From positions 1 to 64,000 of the forward strand of contig JAESQY010000033.1 in the NCBI GenBank assembly GCA_016764915.1: 64,000 bases of DNA, written 5' to 3'. Positions within the stretch are counted from its first letter, which is position 1, and each line of letters opens with the position of its first letter. This stretch comes from Aliivibrio sp. Its GTDB lineage: Bacteria > Pseudomonadota > Gammaproteobacteria > Enterobacterales > Vibrionaceae. The notes under the pieces were generated by a model, which ran no database searches, was not told the origin of the DNA, and worked only from the letters and a program-made list of their open reading frames with translations. The translations under genes were made by a program, and so were the position numbers. Below, in pieces: positions 18,402-27,779 of this stretch.

Positions 18402-21257
18402 ATGCTACTGCCCCCCCTTTTGAAAGAGACTTGCCATTTGGCCGTCGCAAACATTGAAGAGCTATCACCTGACTGTTTCTCAGCGTGGCCAACCGAGTAT
18501 TTAATTCAACGAGACAGAGTATTGGCTGGCAGTGATTTTGTGGCAGAAGCGTTGAGGTTTGATCTGGAGCTGGTGAGAACCCTGCCAACAATGCTGAATG
18601 AACCAAGCCGTAAAGATAACTATCGAACTCGCTTAGTGCATATTTTAGATAGTTGCAGTGATGACGTCTCTTTCATGCGGGCTCTTCGCACATTTCGCCG
18701 CCGAGAGATGAGTTACATCGCGTGGCGAGATTGTGTGGCTACTTGGGGCTTAGTATTGAGCCTTGAGCACTTGTCAGAGCTTGCTGAAGCGATGATATTT
18801 GAAGCGTATTCTTGGTTATATAAGCAGTGCTGTGAGGAGATGGGTACACCGATGAATAGTGAGGGTGTACCACAGCCTATGTTAATTATAGGTATGGGAA
18901 AATTAGGTGGTCATGAGCTCAACTTCTCATCCGATATTGATTTGATTTTTACCTATCCTGAAAATGGAGAGACGCAAGGCGCTCGCCGCAGCATTGCTAA
19001 TGCACAGTTTTTTACTCGATTAGGTCAACGGCTAATTAAAGCATTAGATCAACAGACCGTGGATGGTTTCTGTTATCGAGTTGACTTGAGGTTAAGACCG
19101 TTTGGTGAAAGTGGCCCATTGGTGATGAGTTACGCAGCTCTTGAAGATTACTATCAAGAACAAGGGCGTGACTGGGAACGTTATGCGATGGTTAAAGCTC
19201 GTGTAATGGGTAAAGAGATGTACTGTCAGTATCAAGAGCTTAGTCAAATGTTGCGCCCTTTTGTATTTCGTCGCTATATTGATTTCAGTGCTATTCAGTC
19301 ACTGAGAAGAATGAAATCAATGATAAACAGTGAAGTTCGACGAAGAGGATTAAGTAACAACATTAAACTGGGTGCTGGTGGTATTCGAGAGATTGAGTTT
19401 ATCGCCCAAGTGTTTCAGCTGATTCGTGGAGGACGTGAGCCCTCTCTTCGTAGTCGAGGGTTATTAGCAACGCTCGATGCCATTCAGCAACTCTCTCTAC
19501 TCCCTGATGAAGATGTAGATACATTACGTTGCAGTTACACTTTTTTACGTCGCTTAGAGAATTTACTGCAGGCCATCAATGATAGTCAAACGCAAACTTT
19601 GCCTGATAGTGATCTCGACCAGAAGAGGCTTGCTTATGCCATGAATGTTGAGAGTTGGTCACATCTACTGCAAGATATTGAAAGAGTGATGCTCAGTGTT
19701 AGCCAGATCTTCCAACAGCTGATTGGGGAAGAAGAACAAGAAGATGAGAATAAAATTGCAGAACACTTCAATGAACTGTGGGCCATGGCGAGAGAGAAAG
19801 AGGTCTCTGTCGCTATTTTAGAGGATCTGGTTGGTGATAAATCAAAGCAACTAAGTGATCAGCTGTATCAGTTTAAAATAGAACTGAGTAAGAAAACATT
19901 GGGCCCACGTGGAAGGGAAGTACTTACTAACCTAATGCCAAAAATCATCAGTGTGATTCTTTCTCGCAAAGATGCACAAGACACTCTGCCCAGAGTTACC
20001 TTTCTTTTGTTGAAAATAGTAACAAGAACGACTTATCTGGAACTGTTAGATGAACACCCAGCAGCGATGGAACATCTCATTAGGCTATGTGCAGCCAGTC
20101 CAATGGTGGCAGAACAGTTGGCTCGTTATCCGGTATTACTAGACGAACTATTGGATATTCAACAGCTCTATACCCCAATTGCAATAACAGATTACAAAAG
20201 CGAGTTGCATGAATTTTTAGCAAGAATTCCTGAAGATGATATGGAACAACAGATGGAAGCGCTGCGTCAGTTTAAGCAGATTGCTCTATTAAGAGTTGCC
20301 GCAGCGGACATCACGGGCACATTACCCGTAATGAAAGTGAGTGACCACTTAACCTATTTGTCTGAAGCCATTGTTGAGTCTGTGGTGAATCAAGCATGGT
20401 TGCAAGTGACAGAAAAATTTGGTGAGCCAGGCTATTTAAAAGAGCGAGGCGGTAGAGGTTTCTCGGTTATTGGCTATGGAAAAGTAGGAGGTTGGGAGTT
20501 AGGTTATAATTCTGATTTAGATGTGGTTTTTTTACATGACTGCCCAACAAACGATGTTACGGATGGGAAGAAAGAGATCGACTCTAGGCAGTTTTACCTG
20601 CGACTTGCCCAGCGTATTATTCATATTTTCTCTACGCGTACCCCATCGGGTATTCTGTATGAAATTGATACTCGGTTGAGGCCTTCGGGTGAGTCTGGTT
20701 TATTGGTTTCTCATATCACCTCATTTGATGAGTATCAACAACAAGAAGCATGGACTTGGGAACATCAAGCCTTAGTTAGGACTCGTGTGATATATGGTGA
20801 TCAAGCGTTAACCACAGCCTTTAATACAACTCGACGTAAGGTTGTTTGTATGGCGCGCGACCCGCTATCATTACAGAGAGATGTTGTGTCAATGCGTCAT
20901 AAAATGAGAGAGCAGCTTGGCAGCAAAGCGGGCAGTCATCAGTTTAAACTTAAACAAGATAAAGGCGGTATTACCGATATCGAGTTTCTGGCACAGTATT
21001 TGGTATTAAAAGAGAGTCATGGCATTAATGACTTAACCATTTGGTCGGATAACGTACATATTTTTGAATCAATGGCAAAATATAAAGTAATGTCTAAAGA
21101 GGTGGCGACAGCGCTGATCAATGCTTACTGTGTCATGCGAAATGAGATCCACCACTTAAATTTGTTAGGTTTAAGTGCTGAGGTGGAAAATACACGGTTC
21201 ACTGCTGAGAGAGAAGCGGTAGTCGGAGCGTGGCAGCAATGGCTAAAAGATGTTTAA
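18402..21257 (+). CDS. glnE: Bifunctional glutamine synthetase adenylyltransferase/deadenylyltransferase
   Basis: Adds and removes AMP on glutamine synthetase in response to PII and glutamine. The 951-residue protein holds two nucleotidyltransferase domains. The N-terminal deadenylylase has ELNFSSDIDLIF (acidic pair at about 178 and 180). The C-terminal adenylylase has ELGYNSDLDVVF (about residues 700-710). A helical GlnE linker joins them. The long conserved block RRYIDFSAIQSLRRMKSM and the NIKLGAGGIREIEF motif are intact. It is followed by hldE, the order seen in E. coli and vibrios. Confidence 0.96.
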   Translation: MLLPPLLKETCHLAVANIEELSPDCFSAWPTEYLIQRDRVLAGSDFVAEALRFDLELVRTLPTMLNEPSRKDNYRTRLVHILDSCSDDVSFMRALRTFRRREMSYIAWRDCVATWGLVLSLEHLSELAEAMIFEAYSWLYKQCCEEMGTPMNSEGVPQPMLIIGMGKLGGHELNFSSDIDLIFTYPENGETQGARRSIANAQFFTRLGQRLIKALDQQTVDGFCYRVDLRLRPFGESGPLVMSYAALEDYYQEQGRDWERYAMVKARVMGKEMYCQYQELSQMLRPFVFRRYIDFSAIQSLRRMKSMINSEVRRRGLSNNIKLGAGGIREIEFIAQVFQLIRGGREPSLRSRGLLATLDAIQQLSLLPDEDVDTLRCSYTFLRRLENLLQAINDSQTQTLPDSDLDQKRLAYAMNVESWSHLLQDIERVMLSVSQIFQQLIGEEEQEDENKIAEHFNELWAMAREKEVSVAILEDLVGDKSKQLSDQLYQFKIELSKKTLGPRGREVLTNLMPKIISVILSRKDAQDTLPRVTFLLLKIVTRTTYLELLDEHPAAMEHLIRLCAASPMVAEQLARYPVLLDELLDIQQLYTPIAITDYKSELHEFLARIPEDDMEQQMEALRQFKQIALLRVAAADITGTLPVMKVSDHLTYLSEAIVESVVNQAWLQVTEKFGEPGYLKERGGRGFSVIGYGKVGGWELGYNSDLDVVFLHDCPTNDVTDGKKEIDSRQFYLRLAQRIIHIFSTRTPSGILYEIDTRLRPSGESGLLVSHITSFDEYQQQEAWTWEHQALVRTRVIYGDQALTTAFNTTRRKVVCMARDPLSLQRDVVSMRHKMREQLGSKAGSHQFKLKQDKGGITDIEFLAQYLVLKESHGINDLTIWSDNVHIFESMAKYKVMSKEVATALINAYCVMRNEIHHLNLLGLSAEVENTRFTAEREAVVGAWQQWLKDV

Positions 21258-21264
21258 TTTTTAA

Positions 21265-21292
21265 TTGGATAGCACTCACCCTGTGATAAAAT
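21265..21292 (+). promoter_or_regulatory. Possible sigma-70 promoter before hldE
   Basis: TTGGAT and TAAAAT are spaced 16 bases apart, about 30 bases before the hldE start codon in the 65-bp glnE-hldE gap. The -10 box is good and the -35 box is weak. Confidence 0.35.
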
Positions 21293-21322
21293 CGTGATGC
21301 AATTATATTCTCGGAGAAAACT

Positions 21323-22753
21323 ATGAAACCCACTCTTCCAAATTATCAACAATCAGAAGTTCTTATTGTTGGTGATGTGATGTTAGACCGCTACTGGACA
21401 GGAACCACCGGACGTATCTCACCAGAGGCTCCTGTTCCTATTGTTAAAGTGGAAAATAATGAAGAGCGTCCTGGGGGAGCAGCCAATGTTGCGATGAACA
21501 TTGCAGCTTTAGGTGGAACGGCGCACCTTATAGGCATGACAGGTATCGATGAGCCTGCTCAAGCGCTATCGGATAAGTTAACTACATTAAACGTTAACTG
21601 TGATTTTATTGCGCTCAAAGAGTACCCAACCATAACCAAACTTAGAGTGTTGAGTCGTGGTCAACAGCTGATTCGTTTAGATTTTGAAGATGGATTTCAT
21701 GATGTTGAGCCAGAAGCAGTCCTCTCTCGCATAGAGAAGTCATTGCCTAAAGTCAGCGCTATGATCTTATCAGATTATGCCAAAGGCGCTTTAGAGCACT
21801 CTCGCTTAATGATTGCTCAGGCTCGTAAGGCAGGAATTCCTGTATTTATTGATCCAAAAGGCGCAGATTTTGAGCGTTATCGAGGCGCCACGTTATTGAC
21901 CCCAAATATGTCAGAGTTTGAAGATGTGGTCGGTAAAGTAAAAGATGAACATGAGCTGGTCGAAAAAGGATTAGAGGTTATCGAAAAGTATGATTTTGAA
22001 GCCTTGCTGGTGACTCGAAGTGAGCATGGTATGAGTCTGCTTAGAAAAGGACAAGAGCCGCTGCATCTGCCGACATTAGCAAAAGAGGTCTTTGATGTGA
22101 CTGGTGCGGGAGATACGGTTATCTCTGTATTGGCCGCTTCTGTTGCTGCAGGAAAACCACTGGATCAAGCGTGTGCATTAGCCAATGCTGCTGCGGGTGT
22201 TGTGGTCGGTAAATTAGGCACATCGACACTCTCTACTATCGAATTGGCAGAAGCCATTCACGGTGGTCAAGATGCTGGTTTTGGTGTTATTGGCGAAGAA
22301 CAACTGATTGTCGCAGTAAAAAATGCTCGAGCTCGCGGTGAGAAAGTCGTGATGACCAATGGGTGTTTTGATATTTTGCATGCAGGGCATGTCTCCTATT
22401 TGAATGAAGCAGCAAAGCTTGGTGATCGATTAATAGTCGCAGTAAATTCGGATAGCTCAGTGCAAGGTCTAAAAGGCCCTGGACGTCCGGTGAACCCTGA
22501 AGATAGACGCATGGCGGTTCTAGCAGGACTTGGCGCCGTTGATTGGGTGGTTGATTTTAGTGAGCAAACGCCACAACGATTAATTTCGAATGTACTGCCA
22601 ACGCTATTAGTTAAAGGCGGAGATTATAAGCCGGATGAGATCGCTGGTGGTGCTGAAGTTATTGCCGCTGGAGGTGAAGTGAAAGTGTTGAATTTTGAAG
22701 ATGGTTGTTCAACATCTGAAATTATCGAAGCAATTCGAGGAGGAAAAGGTTAA
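21323..22753 (+). CDS. hldE: Bifunctional heptose 7-phosphate kinase / heptose 1-phosphate adenylyltransferase
   Basis: Makes ADP-D-glycero-D-manno-heptose for the lipopolysaccharide inner core. The N-terminal ribokinase-type kinase has [26 protein letters not shown] and the catalytic VTGAGDTV motif (about 260). The C-terminal cytidylyltransferase-like domain begins near residue 345 with [16 protein letters not shown], holding the HxGH motif. It is 476 residues, full length. The ribosome binding sequence is CGGAGAA. Confidence 0.96.
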   Translation: MKPTLPNYQQSEVLIVGDVMLDRYWTGTTGRISPEAPVPIVKVENNEERPGGAANVAMNIAALGGTAHLIGMTGIDEPAQALSDKLTTLNVNCDFIALKEYPTITKLRVLSRGQQLIRLDFEDGFHDVEPEAVLSRIEKSLPKVSAMILSDYAKGALEHSRLMIAQARKAGIPVFIDPKGADFERYRGATLLTPNMSEFEDVVGKVKDEHELVEKGLEVIEKYDFEALLVTRSEHGMSLLRKGQEPLHLPTLAKEVFDVTGAGDTVISVLAASVAAGKPLDQACALANAAAGVVVGKLGTSTLSTIELAEAIHGGQDAGFGVIGEEQLIVAVKNARARGEKVVMTNGCFDILHAGHVSYLNEAAKLGDRLIVAVNSDSSVQGLKGPGRPVNPEDRRMAVLAGLGAVDWVVDFSEQTPQRLISNVLPTLLVKGGDYKPDEIAGGAEVIAAGGEVKVLNFEDGCSTSEIIEAIRGGKG

Positions 22754-22772
22754 TCAGTGAAGTGGTTAACTA

Positions 22773-22791
22773 TGCCGACTCCCTGTCGGCA
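22773..22791 (+). terminator. Hairpin after hldE
   Basis: TGCCGAC/GTCGGCA stem with a 5-base loop, followed by ACTTTCTCT. A second imperfect hairpin (AACTTTCTCT with AGAGAGAGTT) follows directly. The T tract is poor, so efficiency is uncertain. Confidence 0.5.
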
Positions 22792-22823
22792 ACTTTCTCT
22801 ACTGATGAGAGAGAGTTAACTAT

Positions 22824-22973
22824 TTATTTCTTTGTATAGGTTACTTTAGATTCAAATTGCTTAGCAATAGAGCTAGATATTCCATGTGCTTGTTTTTTAG
22901 TTAGCTTTTTGCTAACAACAACAGGTAACCACTTGTTTAGCCATGGATCAAACCAAGTTACTTCATAAATCAT
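22824..22973 (-). CDS. Small hypothetical protein, 49 residues
   Basis: An unrecognised small gene. From ATG 22973 the frame reads MIYEVTWFDPWLNKWLPVVV and continues through a Lys/Ser-rich half to ...SKVTYTKK and TAA. A clear GAGGA ribosome binding sequence lies seven bases before the ATG, and a TACAAT -10-like box lies at 23013-23008. The product is basic with an aromatic N-terminal half, without a signal peptide or clear membrane helix. It diverges from the short TetR gene; a perfect inverted repeat lies between them. Function unknown; it may be a TetR-controlled small protein. Confidence 0.55.
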   Translation of the reverse strand: MIYEVTWFDPWLNKWLPVVVSKKLTKKQAHGISSSIAKQFESKVTYTKK

Positions 22974-23024
22974 TCTTATTTCCTCGTTTATTTATTGAAC
23001 TGTGAACATTGTATAGCCATAATC

Positions 23025-23059
23025 AATAATAATAAAGTATATCATCCTTTATTATTATT
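23025..23059. promoter_or_regulatory. Perfect 13-bp inverted repeat, candidate operator
   Basis: The arms AATAATAATAAAG (23025-23037) and CTTTATTATTATT (23047-23059) are perfect complements around a 9-base centre. The repeat lies between the divergent 49-residue gene and the TetR gene, where an autoregulatory TetR operator would be expected. Its AT-richness makes chance occurrence easier, so this is an inference. Confidence 0.4.
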
Positions 23060-23150
23060 TCAATGTGATATGCGTTGTACTCAGATTTATGGAATTGAAA
23101 TGATTATTTGAAAAGCTTATTATTAATGATAAAGAAAATGGAAGTTTATT

Positions 23151-23591
23151 ATGCCTAGAGTTAGCCAAAAAGTAGCCCAAGAGACACGCCGCCGAATTAT
23201 TAGCACTGCTTTTAAGATGATTCTTAATGATGGGTTTGAATCCCTGACTTTTACTAATATTGCAAAGTCAGCTGAGATCAGTCGTTCAGGAATCAATGCT
23301 CACTTTAAAAAGAAAGAAGACTTAATCCATGAGATTGAACCTTTAATGGTCAACTTAATTGTGACTAGGCTGGATTTTACATCGGCTAAAAATTTTTGGG
23401 ACTCTTGGGTTAATCAAGTTGATAATGAAAAAGATTTTCAACACGTTATCTTATGTAGCATAGAGTTTAGTTTCAGCAAAACTGGTTTTGAAAATTTAAT
23501 AAACGCGATAGATGGAGATCCAGAAGAGTGCACTAAAATTGCTTATCAAGCGGTTGGTTATGCTCAAATTCATCTGAATAAAAAGGAATAA
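23151..23591 (+). CDS. Short TetR/AcrR-family transcriptional regulator
   Basis: A 146-residue DNA-binding protein. The N-terminal helix-turn-helix is typical of TetR (about residues 10-58: RRRIISTAFKMILNDGFESL, then TFTNIAKSAEISRSGINAHF and KKKEDL). The ligand-binding part is only about 85 residues, against about 140 in standard members. No stop or frameshift sign is visible, so it looks like a compact subfamily rather than a decay product. It runs toward tolC and away from the 49-residue gene. Target unknown; self-control and control of the divergent gene are the simplest guess. Confidence 0.8.
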   Translation: MPRVSQKVAQETRRRIISTAFKMILNDGFESLTFTNIAKSAEISRSGINAHFKKKEDLIHEIEPLMVNLIVTRLDFTSAKNFWDSWVNQVDNEKDFQHVILCSIEFSFSKTGFENLINAIDGDPEECTKIAYQAVGYAQIHLNKKE

Positions 23592-23593
23592 AT

Positions 23594-23629
23594 ATGCCCC
23601 GAGCTCCAAGAGTTCGGGGCATGTTTTTT
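23594..23629. terminator. Terminator between the TetR gene and tolC
   Basis: A 13-bp stem ATGCCCCGAGCTC/GAGTTCGGGGCAT (one G-T pair) with a 3-base loop is followed by six T on the plus strand. It may also stop tolC transcription from the other side, though the T tract there is poor. Confidence 0.9.
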
Positions 23630-23639
23630 AAGAATACGC

Positions 23640-24953
23640 TTATTTTGCTAAAGCAACTAAAGAGTTATTGATATCTAAAATATCTTGCTCGTTCAGTGTA
23701 CCGACCGCTAACTTAAGTTGCAGTACACTTAAAATGTAGTCATAACGTGCATTAGCCAGATTACGGTTTGAGTCATATAAGCGGCGAGTTGAGTCCAACA
23801 CATCCACAATAGTACGTGTACCAACATCAAATCCAGCTTCGGTCGCTTCTAGTGCTGACTTTGCAGAGAGAACTGATTGCTTATAAGCTCTCAATGCCCC
23901 AATGGATGCGTTAATATTGTTGTTAAAACCTCGAACATCTTTAACCACACTACGGTAAGTCGCTTCCAGATCTTCACTGGCTGCTACGTAGGAAAATTGC
24001 GCTTGTTTCTCTAATGAACTGGTATTGCCACCTGAATAGATAGGCACCACTAAGTTAATGCCCGCTTTTAGATCGTTAGCATCGTAACTGTTGCTTGAGT
24101 AATTTATAGAATCATAATCAGTATAACCGTATGAGGCGTCAAACGTCAGTGAAGGTAGGTGACCAGAACTGGCTAGTGAGATGTTATCTTTGGCGATATC
24201 TTGATTAATCCGAGCGGCCAACAAGCTTAAGTTTTTCTGTTCAGCTTCATCAACCAAGGCTTGGCTAGAGCTTTGTGGTGTACGAGCAGAAAAGCGCTTG
24301 GTGTCGAGTGTGCTTAATGTTTTATGCTCTTGTCCAGTAATTTCACGCAGGCCTTCATAACTGTTGACCAATGCGTTTTCTGACAGAATCTCGTCAGCTA
24401 ACACGCCATCGTATTGTGCTTGAGCATCATGAACATCAGTGATCGCAGATAGGCCCACATCAAAACGCTGTTTTGTCTGCTCTAGCTGACGAGCAACCGA
24501 GGCCTTTTCGGCGCGCACAAACTCTAAATTATCCATTGCGCGTAGAACCTCAAAGTAAGCTTGAGCCACACGAAGGATAACGCCCTGCTGCTCTGCAGCG
24601 TAGGCAGAATCAGATTGGCGCGCTATTTTCTCTGCCGTATCTAAACTGATCCAGCTTGAACGTTGATACAACTCTTGCTGTAAAGAAATGCCAGCGTTAA
24701 ACGCGTTGTTCTCATTCTCGTTGCGGTTCGAACGGGTTGTATTGTAACCCGCAGTTAAGTTTATCTGTGGCAATAATGAACTTTGGGTGGAGTTAACCGC
24801 CTCAAATGCAACATCTTTTTGCGCTGCCGCTCTTAATAGCTGCGGATCATTCTCTTTAGCTTGGTTATATATTTCTGCTAAGTTGTCTGCCATGACTAAC
24901 TGAGTAAAGCCGCCGAGCGCCAGACTGATAACAAGAGGAAGCAATTTTCTCAT
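23640..24953 (-). CDS. tolC: Outer membrane efflux channel TolC
   Basis: Trimeric outer membrane channel and periplasmic tunnel that serves RND and other efflux pumps and type I secretion. A signal peptide (residues 1-22, ending VMA) precedes DNLAEIYNQAKENDPQLL, the classical TolC opening. The two outer membrane factor repeats are visible (NQAKENDPQL...LNLTAG-type and the second around LAARINQDIAKDNI), ending with RTIVDVLDSTRRLYDSNRNL. It is 437 residues, typical for vibrio TolC. Divergent from nudF; the 220-bp gap should hold both promoters. Confidence 0.95.
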   Translation of the reverse strand: MRKLLPLVISLALGGFTQLVMADNLAEIYNQAKENDPQLLRAAAQKDVAFEAVNSTQSSLLPQINLTAGYNTTRSNRNENENNAFNAGISLQQELYQRSSWISLDTAEKIARQSDSAYAAEQQGVILRVAQAYFEVLRAMDNLEFVRAEKASVARQLEQTKQRFDVGLSAITDVHDAQAQYDGVLADEILSENALVNSYEGLREITGQEHKTLSTLDTKRFSARTPQSSSQALVDEAEQKNLSLLAARINQDIAKDNISLASSGHLPSLTFDASYGYTDYDSINYSSNSYDANDLKAGINLVVPIYSGGNTSSLEKQAQFSYVAASEDLEATYRSVVKDVRGFNNNINASIGALRAYKQSVLSAKSALEATEAGFDVGTRTIVDVLDSTRRLYDSNRNLANARYDYILSVLQLKLAVGTLNEQDILDINNSLVALAK

Positions 24954-25173
24954 GAGTGCCGTACCTGCATTTAAGTATATTTATAATAAATTAATTGTAG
25001 AGTTTAACCCAACTCTGACATAAATTGCTTGAAAGATTACGTTTTTTTACGTTTATGTTGAACAATAATCAATCAAATTGCTGTTAGAGATGAATAAAAC
25101 GAGACTTTATCTATATTGACATTTTTATTGACTGTTATTGTTCGAAATAGTCAATTTTTAAAGGGATAATCCT

Positions 25174-25818
25174 ATGACAGAGAAGAACGGTATTGCCAAT
25201 AAATCAGAGACTTTTAACAAACAAGATGTCGAAGTTATGTCAAAAACATCGCTGTTTAATGGATTTTTCAGCATGGTGAAATATACTTTCCGTCATCGCC
25301 TTTTTGCTGGGGGTTGGAGTGATACCATTGAAAGAGAGATGTTTGAGCGAGGTCATGCAGCTGCGTTACTGCCCTATGACCCTATACTGGATAAAGTGGT
25401 TTTGATTGAACAAATACGAGTAGGAGCACTCGAAGATAGATCACCTTGGCAGTTTGAAATCATTGCTGGAATGATAGACAAAGGTGAGAGTGCAGAGGAA
25501 GTGGTACGTAGAGAGAGCATGGAAGAGGCTGGCCTAACTGTGATATCGACCGAAAAAATCACATGTTATTTCCCTTCATCAGGTGCGTGTTCAGAGCGTT
25601 TAGATTTGTTTGTAGGCTTGATAGACAGTCGTCAAGCGGGCGGTATACATGGCTTAGAAGAGGAGGGAGAAGACATTAAAGTTCATATTGTTGATAGAGA
25701 ACTCGCTTACTCAATGGTGAATAGTGGTAAAATTGAGAATTCTGCCTCAATAATTGCATTGCAGTGGCTAGAATTGAATAATTCACGTTTAAGATCACTG
25801 CATTCTAATGATGAATAA
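25174..25818 (+). CDS. nudF: ADP-ribose pyrophosphatase NudF
   Basis: Hydrolyses ADP-ribose to AMP and ribose 5-phosphate. The Nudix box GMIDKGESAEEVVRRESMEE, followed by AGL, starts near residue 98 and has the expected Glu ligands. The N-terminal strand region (LFAGGWSDTIEREMFERG) and PWQFEIIAG are typical of the ADP-ribose subgroup. 214 residues. It leads the nudF-yqiB-cpdA-yqiA-parE order found in E. coli and vibrios, and its end overlaps yqiB by 11 nt. Confidence 0.94.
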   Translation: MTEKNGIANKSETFNKQDVEVMSKTSLFNGFFSMVKYTFRHRLFAGGWSDTIEREMFERGHAAALLPYDPILDKVVLIEQIRVGALEDRSPWQFEIIAGMIDKGESAEEVVRRESMEEAGLTVISTEKITCYFPSSGACSERLDLFVGLIDSRQAGGIHGLEEEGEDIKVHIVDRELAYSMVNSGKIENSASIIALQWLELNNSRLRSLHSNDE

Positions 25819-26236
25819 TAGACAATATCATGTCGATCTAGCGGATCTTATGCGGGTTTATGAAACCAATTACGCAAAGCTAAGCGCCTTATTGCCGAGA
25901 AGCAACAAAATTGAAGACCAATGCTGCTATCAAGTCGAAAAGCAGCATTATCAGATTGAAATTATTGAAGTGACGGTTTACACGACTCTGGTCAATATTT
26001 GGCAAGTTGAGGGCGATGCCCAATACCCTCTGCCTAAATTAACGGTAAGGCTCTATCACGATGCTAAAGTTGCTGAAGTGTGTGCAGCTGAGAGCCTCTC
26101 AAGAGTAAAACCCCGCTATCAATATCCAAATGTAAAAATGCTTCAACGAGATGAAAAACTGCAGTTGAATCGATTCCTAGGGGATTGGTTAACCTTCTGT
26201 CTTAAACGTGGTGTGACTGGAACACCGATAATTTAA
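25808..26236 (+). CDS. yqiB: DUF1249 family protein YqiB
   Basis: A 142-residue protein of unknown function, conserved between nudF and cpdA. It starts MMNNRQYHVDLADLMRVYETNYAKL and has the family motifs QVEKQHYQIEI and RLYHDAKVAEVC. No signal or membrane segment is seen. It overlaps nudF by 11 nt, with two adjacent ATG codons as possible starts. Confidence 0.88.
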   Translation: MMNNRQYHVDLADLMRVYETNYAKLSALLPRSNKIEDQCCYQVEKQHYQIEIIEVTVYTTLVNIWQVEGDAQYPLPKLTVRLYHDAKVAEVCAAESLSRVKPRYQYPNVKMLQRDEKLQLNRFLGDWLTFCLKRGVTGTPII

Positions 26237-26261
26237 TATTTACAACAGGGTTATTGACGTT

Positions 26262-27086
26262 TTGCAACCTGATTTATTGCCATTAGAACATTCTGAAAAT
26301 ACAGTGTTATTTCAACTAACAGATACCCATTTGTATGGTAATACAAATGGTGCTCTGCTAGGTGTAAAAACATTAGACAGCTTTCATGCGGTTGTTGATA
26401 GTATTTTAGAATCGAATCTCAATTGTGATGCGATTTTAGCGACAGGAGATATCTCTCAAGATCATTCAACACTCTCTTATCAAAGATTTGCTAACGGGAT
26501 ATCTGCGATCAAAAAACCGTGTTATTGGCTTCCAGGAAATCACGACTACAAACCGAGTATGGGGGCGGTATTGCCTTCAGAGCAGATAAAACCTAGTACG
26601 CACATATTGCTTGGAGAGAATTGGCAAATGATTCTGCTTGATAGCCAAGTTGAAGGCGTTCCTTATGGTGAGCTGAGTCAGTTGCAATTACAGCAACTTG
26701 ATGAACAATTATTACGTTACCCAACGCGACATACTTTAATATTGCTACACCACCACCCAATTTCTATCAACAGTGCTTGGCTTGATCAGCATCAACTTCA
26801 TAATAAAGAGCAATTCTGGTCTGTGTTATCTGGTCATCATAATGTGAGCGGTATATTATGTGGACATATTCATCAAGAGTTAGATGTGAAAATAAACGGG
26901 GTTAGAGTGATGGCTACGCCATCTACATGTGTACAGTTTTTGCCTAACTCCAATGATTTCTCTGTCGATCAACAAGCACCTGGGTGGCGACGATTAGAGT
27001 TACTGCCGACTGGAAAAATAAAAACTGATGTTTTTAGATTAGCCAATAATCGCTTTCTTCCTAATTTAAACTCTTCTGGGTACTAA
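26262..27086 (+). CDS. cpdA: 3',5'-cyclic-AMP phosphodiesterase CpdA
   Basis: Degrades cAMP and so tunes CRP-controlled genes. It is a calcineurin-like metallophosphoesterase with all metal motifs: DTHLY (near residue 21), GDIS, GNHD, and the late HHHP and GHIH. 274 residues. The start is TTG at 26262, chosen because the N-terminus LEHSENTVLFQLTDTHL aligns with relatives and no nearer ATG would keep the first metal motif; CAGGG lies about eleven bases upstream. Confidence 0.92.
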   Translation: MQPDLLPLEHSENTVLFQLTDTHLYGNTNGALLGVKTLDSFHAVVDSILESNLNCDAILATGDISQDHSTLSYQRFANGISAIKKPCYWLPGNHDYKPSMGAVLPSEQIKPSTHILLGENWQMILLDSQVEGVPYGELSQLQLQQLDEQLLRYPTRHTLILLHHHPISINSAWLDQHQLHNKEQFWSVLSGHHNVSGILCGHIHQELDVKINGVRVMATPSTCVQFLPNSNDFSVDQQAPGWRRLELLPTGKIKTDVFRLANNRFLPNLNSSGY

Positions 27087-27091
27087 TTATT

Positions 27092-27682
27092 ATGGCGATG
27101 ATTAAACCTAGCATGCTTCTTTACATTCACGGTTTTAATAGCTCGCCGTTGTCACATAAAGCACAGGTTATGATGAGTTTCTGTCAACAATATCGCAGCG
27201 ATATTCGAGTTGAAGTTCCACGTCTCCCTTGCTTCCCAAGTGACGCGGCCTCAGTGTTAAAAAACACAGTGGAGCGACATAAATATGATTATCACATAGG
27301 CTTAATTGGCAGCTCTTTAGGTGGATATTTGTCGACATGGCTTAATTCAATGTATGGTTATAAGGTTGTGTTGGTTAACCCGGCAGTCCGTCCTTATGAG
27401 TTGTTGACCGATTATTTGGGGCCTCAAGTGAATCCATATACTGATGAAGAGTATGTGCTTACAGCGAAGCATGTTAATGAACTGAGAGAGTTAGACGTTA
27501 CTGAAATAGCACAACCGGAGGATTTTTGGTTGTTGCAACAACAAGATGATGAGGTATTGGATTATCGTCAAGCTGTGGCCAAATATATTGGTGGAAAGCA
27601 GACGGTCGAATCAGGAGGTGATCATAGTTTTATTAACTTTGAACGTTATCCTTCTCAAATAATTCAGTTTTTAAACCTTTGA
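27092..27682 (+). CDS. yqiA: Alpha/beta-hydrolase esterase YqiA
   Basis: A 196-residue esterase family protein with the strand-turn LLYIHGFNSSPLS (oxyanion region), nucleophile motif GSSLGGY, Asp near DEVLDYR and catalytic His in GGDHSF. E. coli YqiA hydrolyses short acyl esters; the natural substrate is unknown. Start at ATG 27092 or two codons later at 27098. Conserved position directly before parE. Confidence 0.92.
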   Translation: MAMIKPSMLLYIHGFNSSPLSHKAQVMMSFCQQYRSDIRVEVPRLPCFPSDAASVLKNTVERHKYDYHIGLIGSSLGGYLSTWLNSMYGYKVVLVNPAVRPYELLTDYLGPQVNPYTDEEYVLTAKHVNELRELDVTEIAQPEDFWLLQQQDDEVLDYRQAVAKYIGGKQTVESGGDHSFINFERYPSQIIQFLNL

Positions 27683-27779
27683 TAGGTTATCACAAATTGA
27701 TAGTTCCCAAGCGTTCGCGACTTGACATTGATTCGCTGCTCTCAGACTATGTAATCAAACTTTAAGTACCTTCAGAGAT

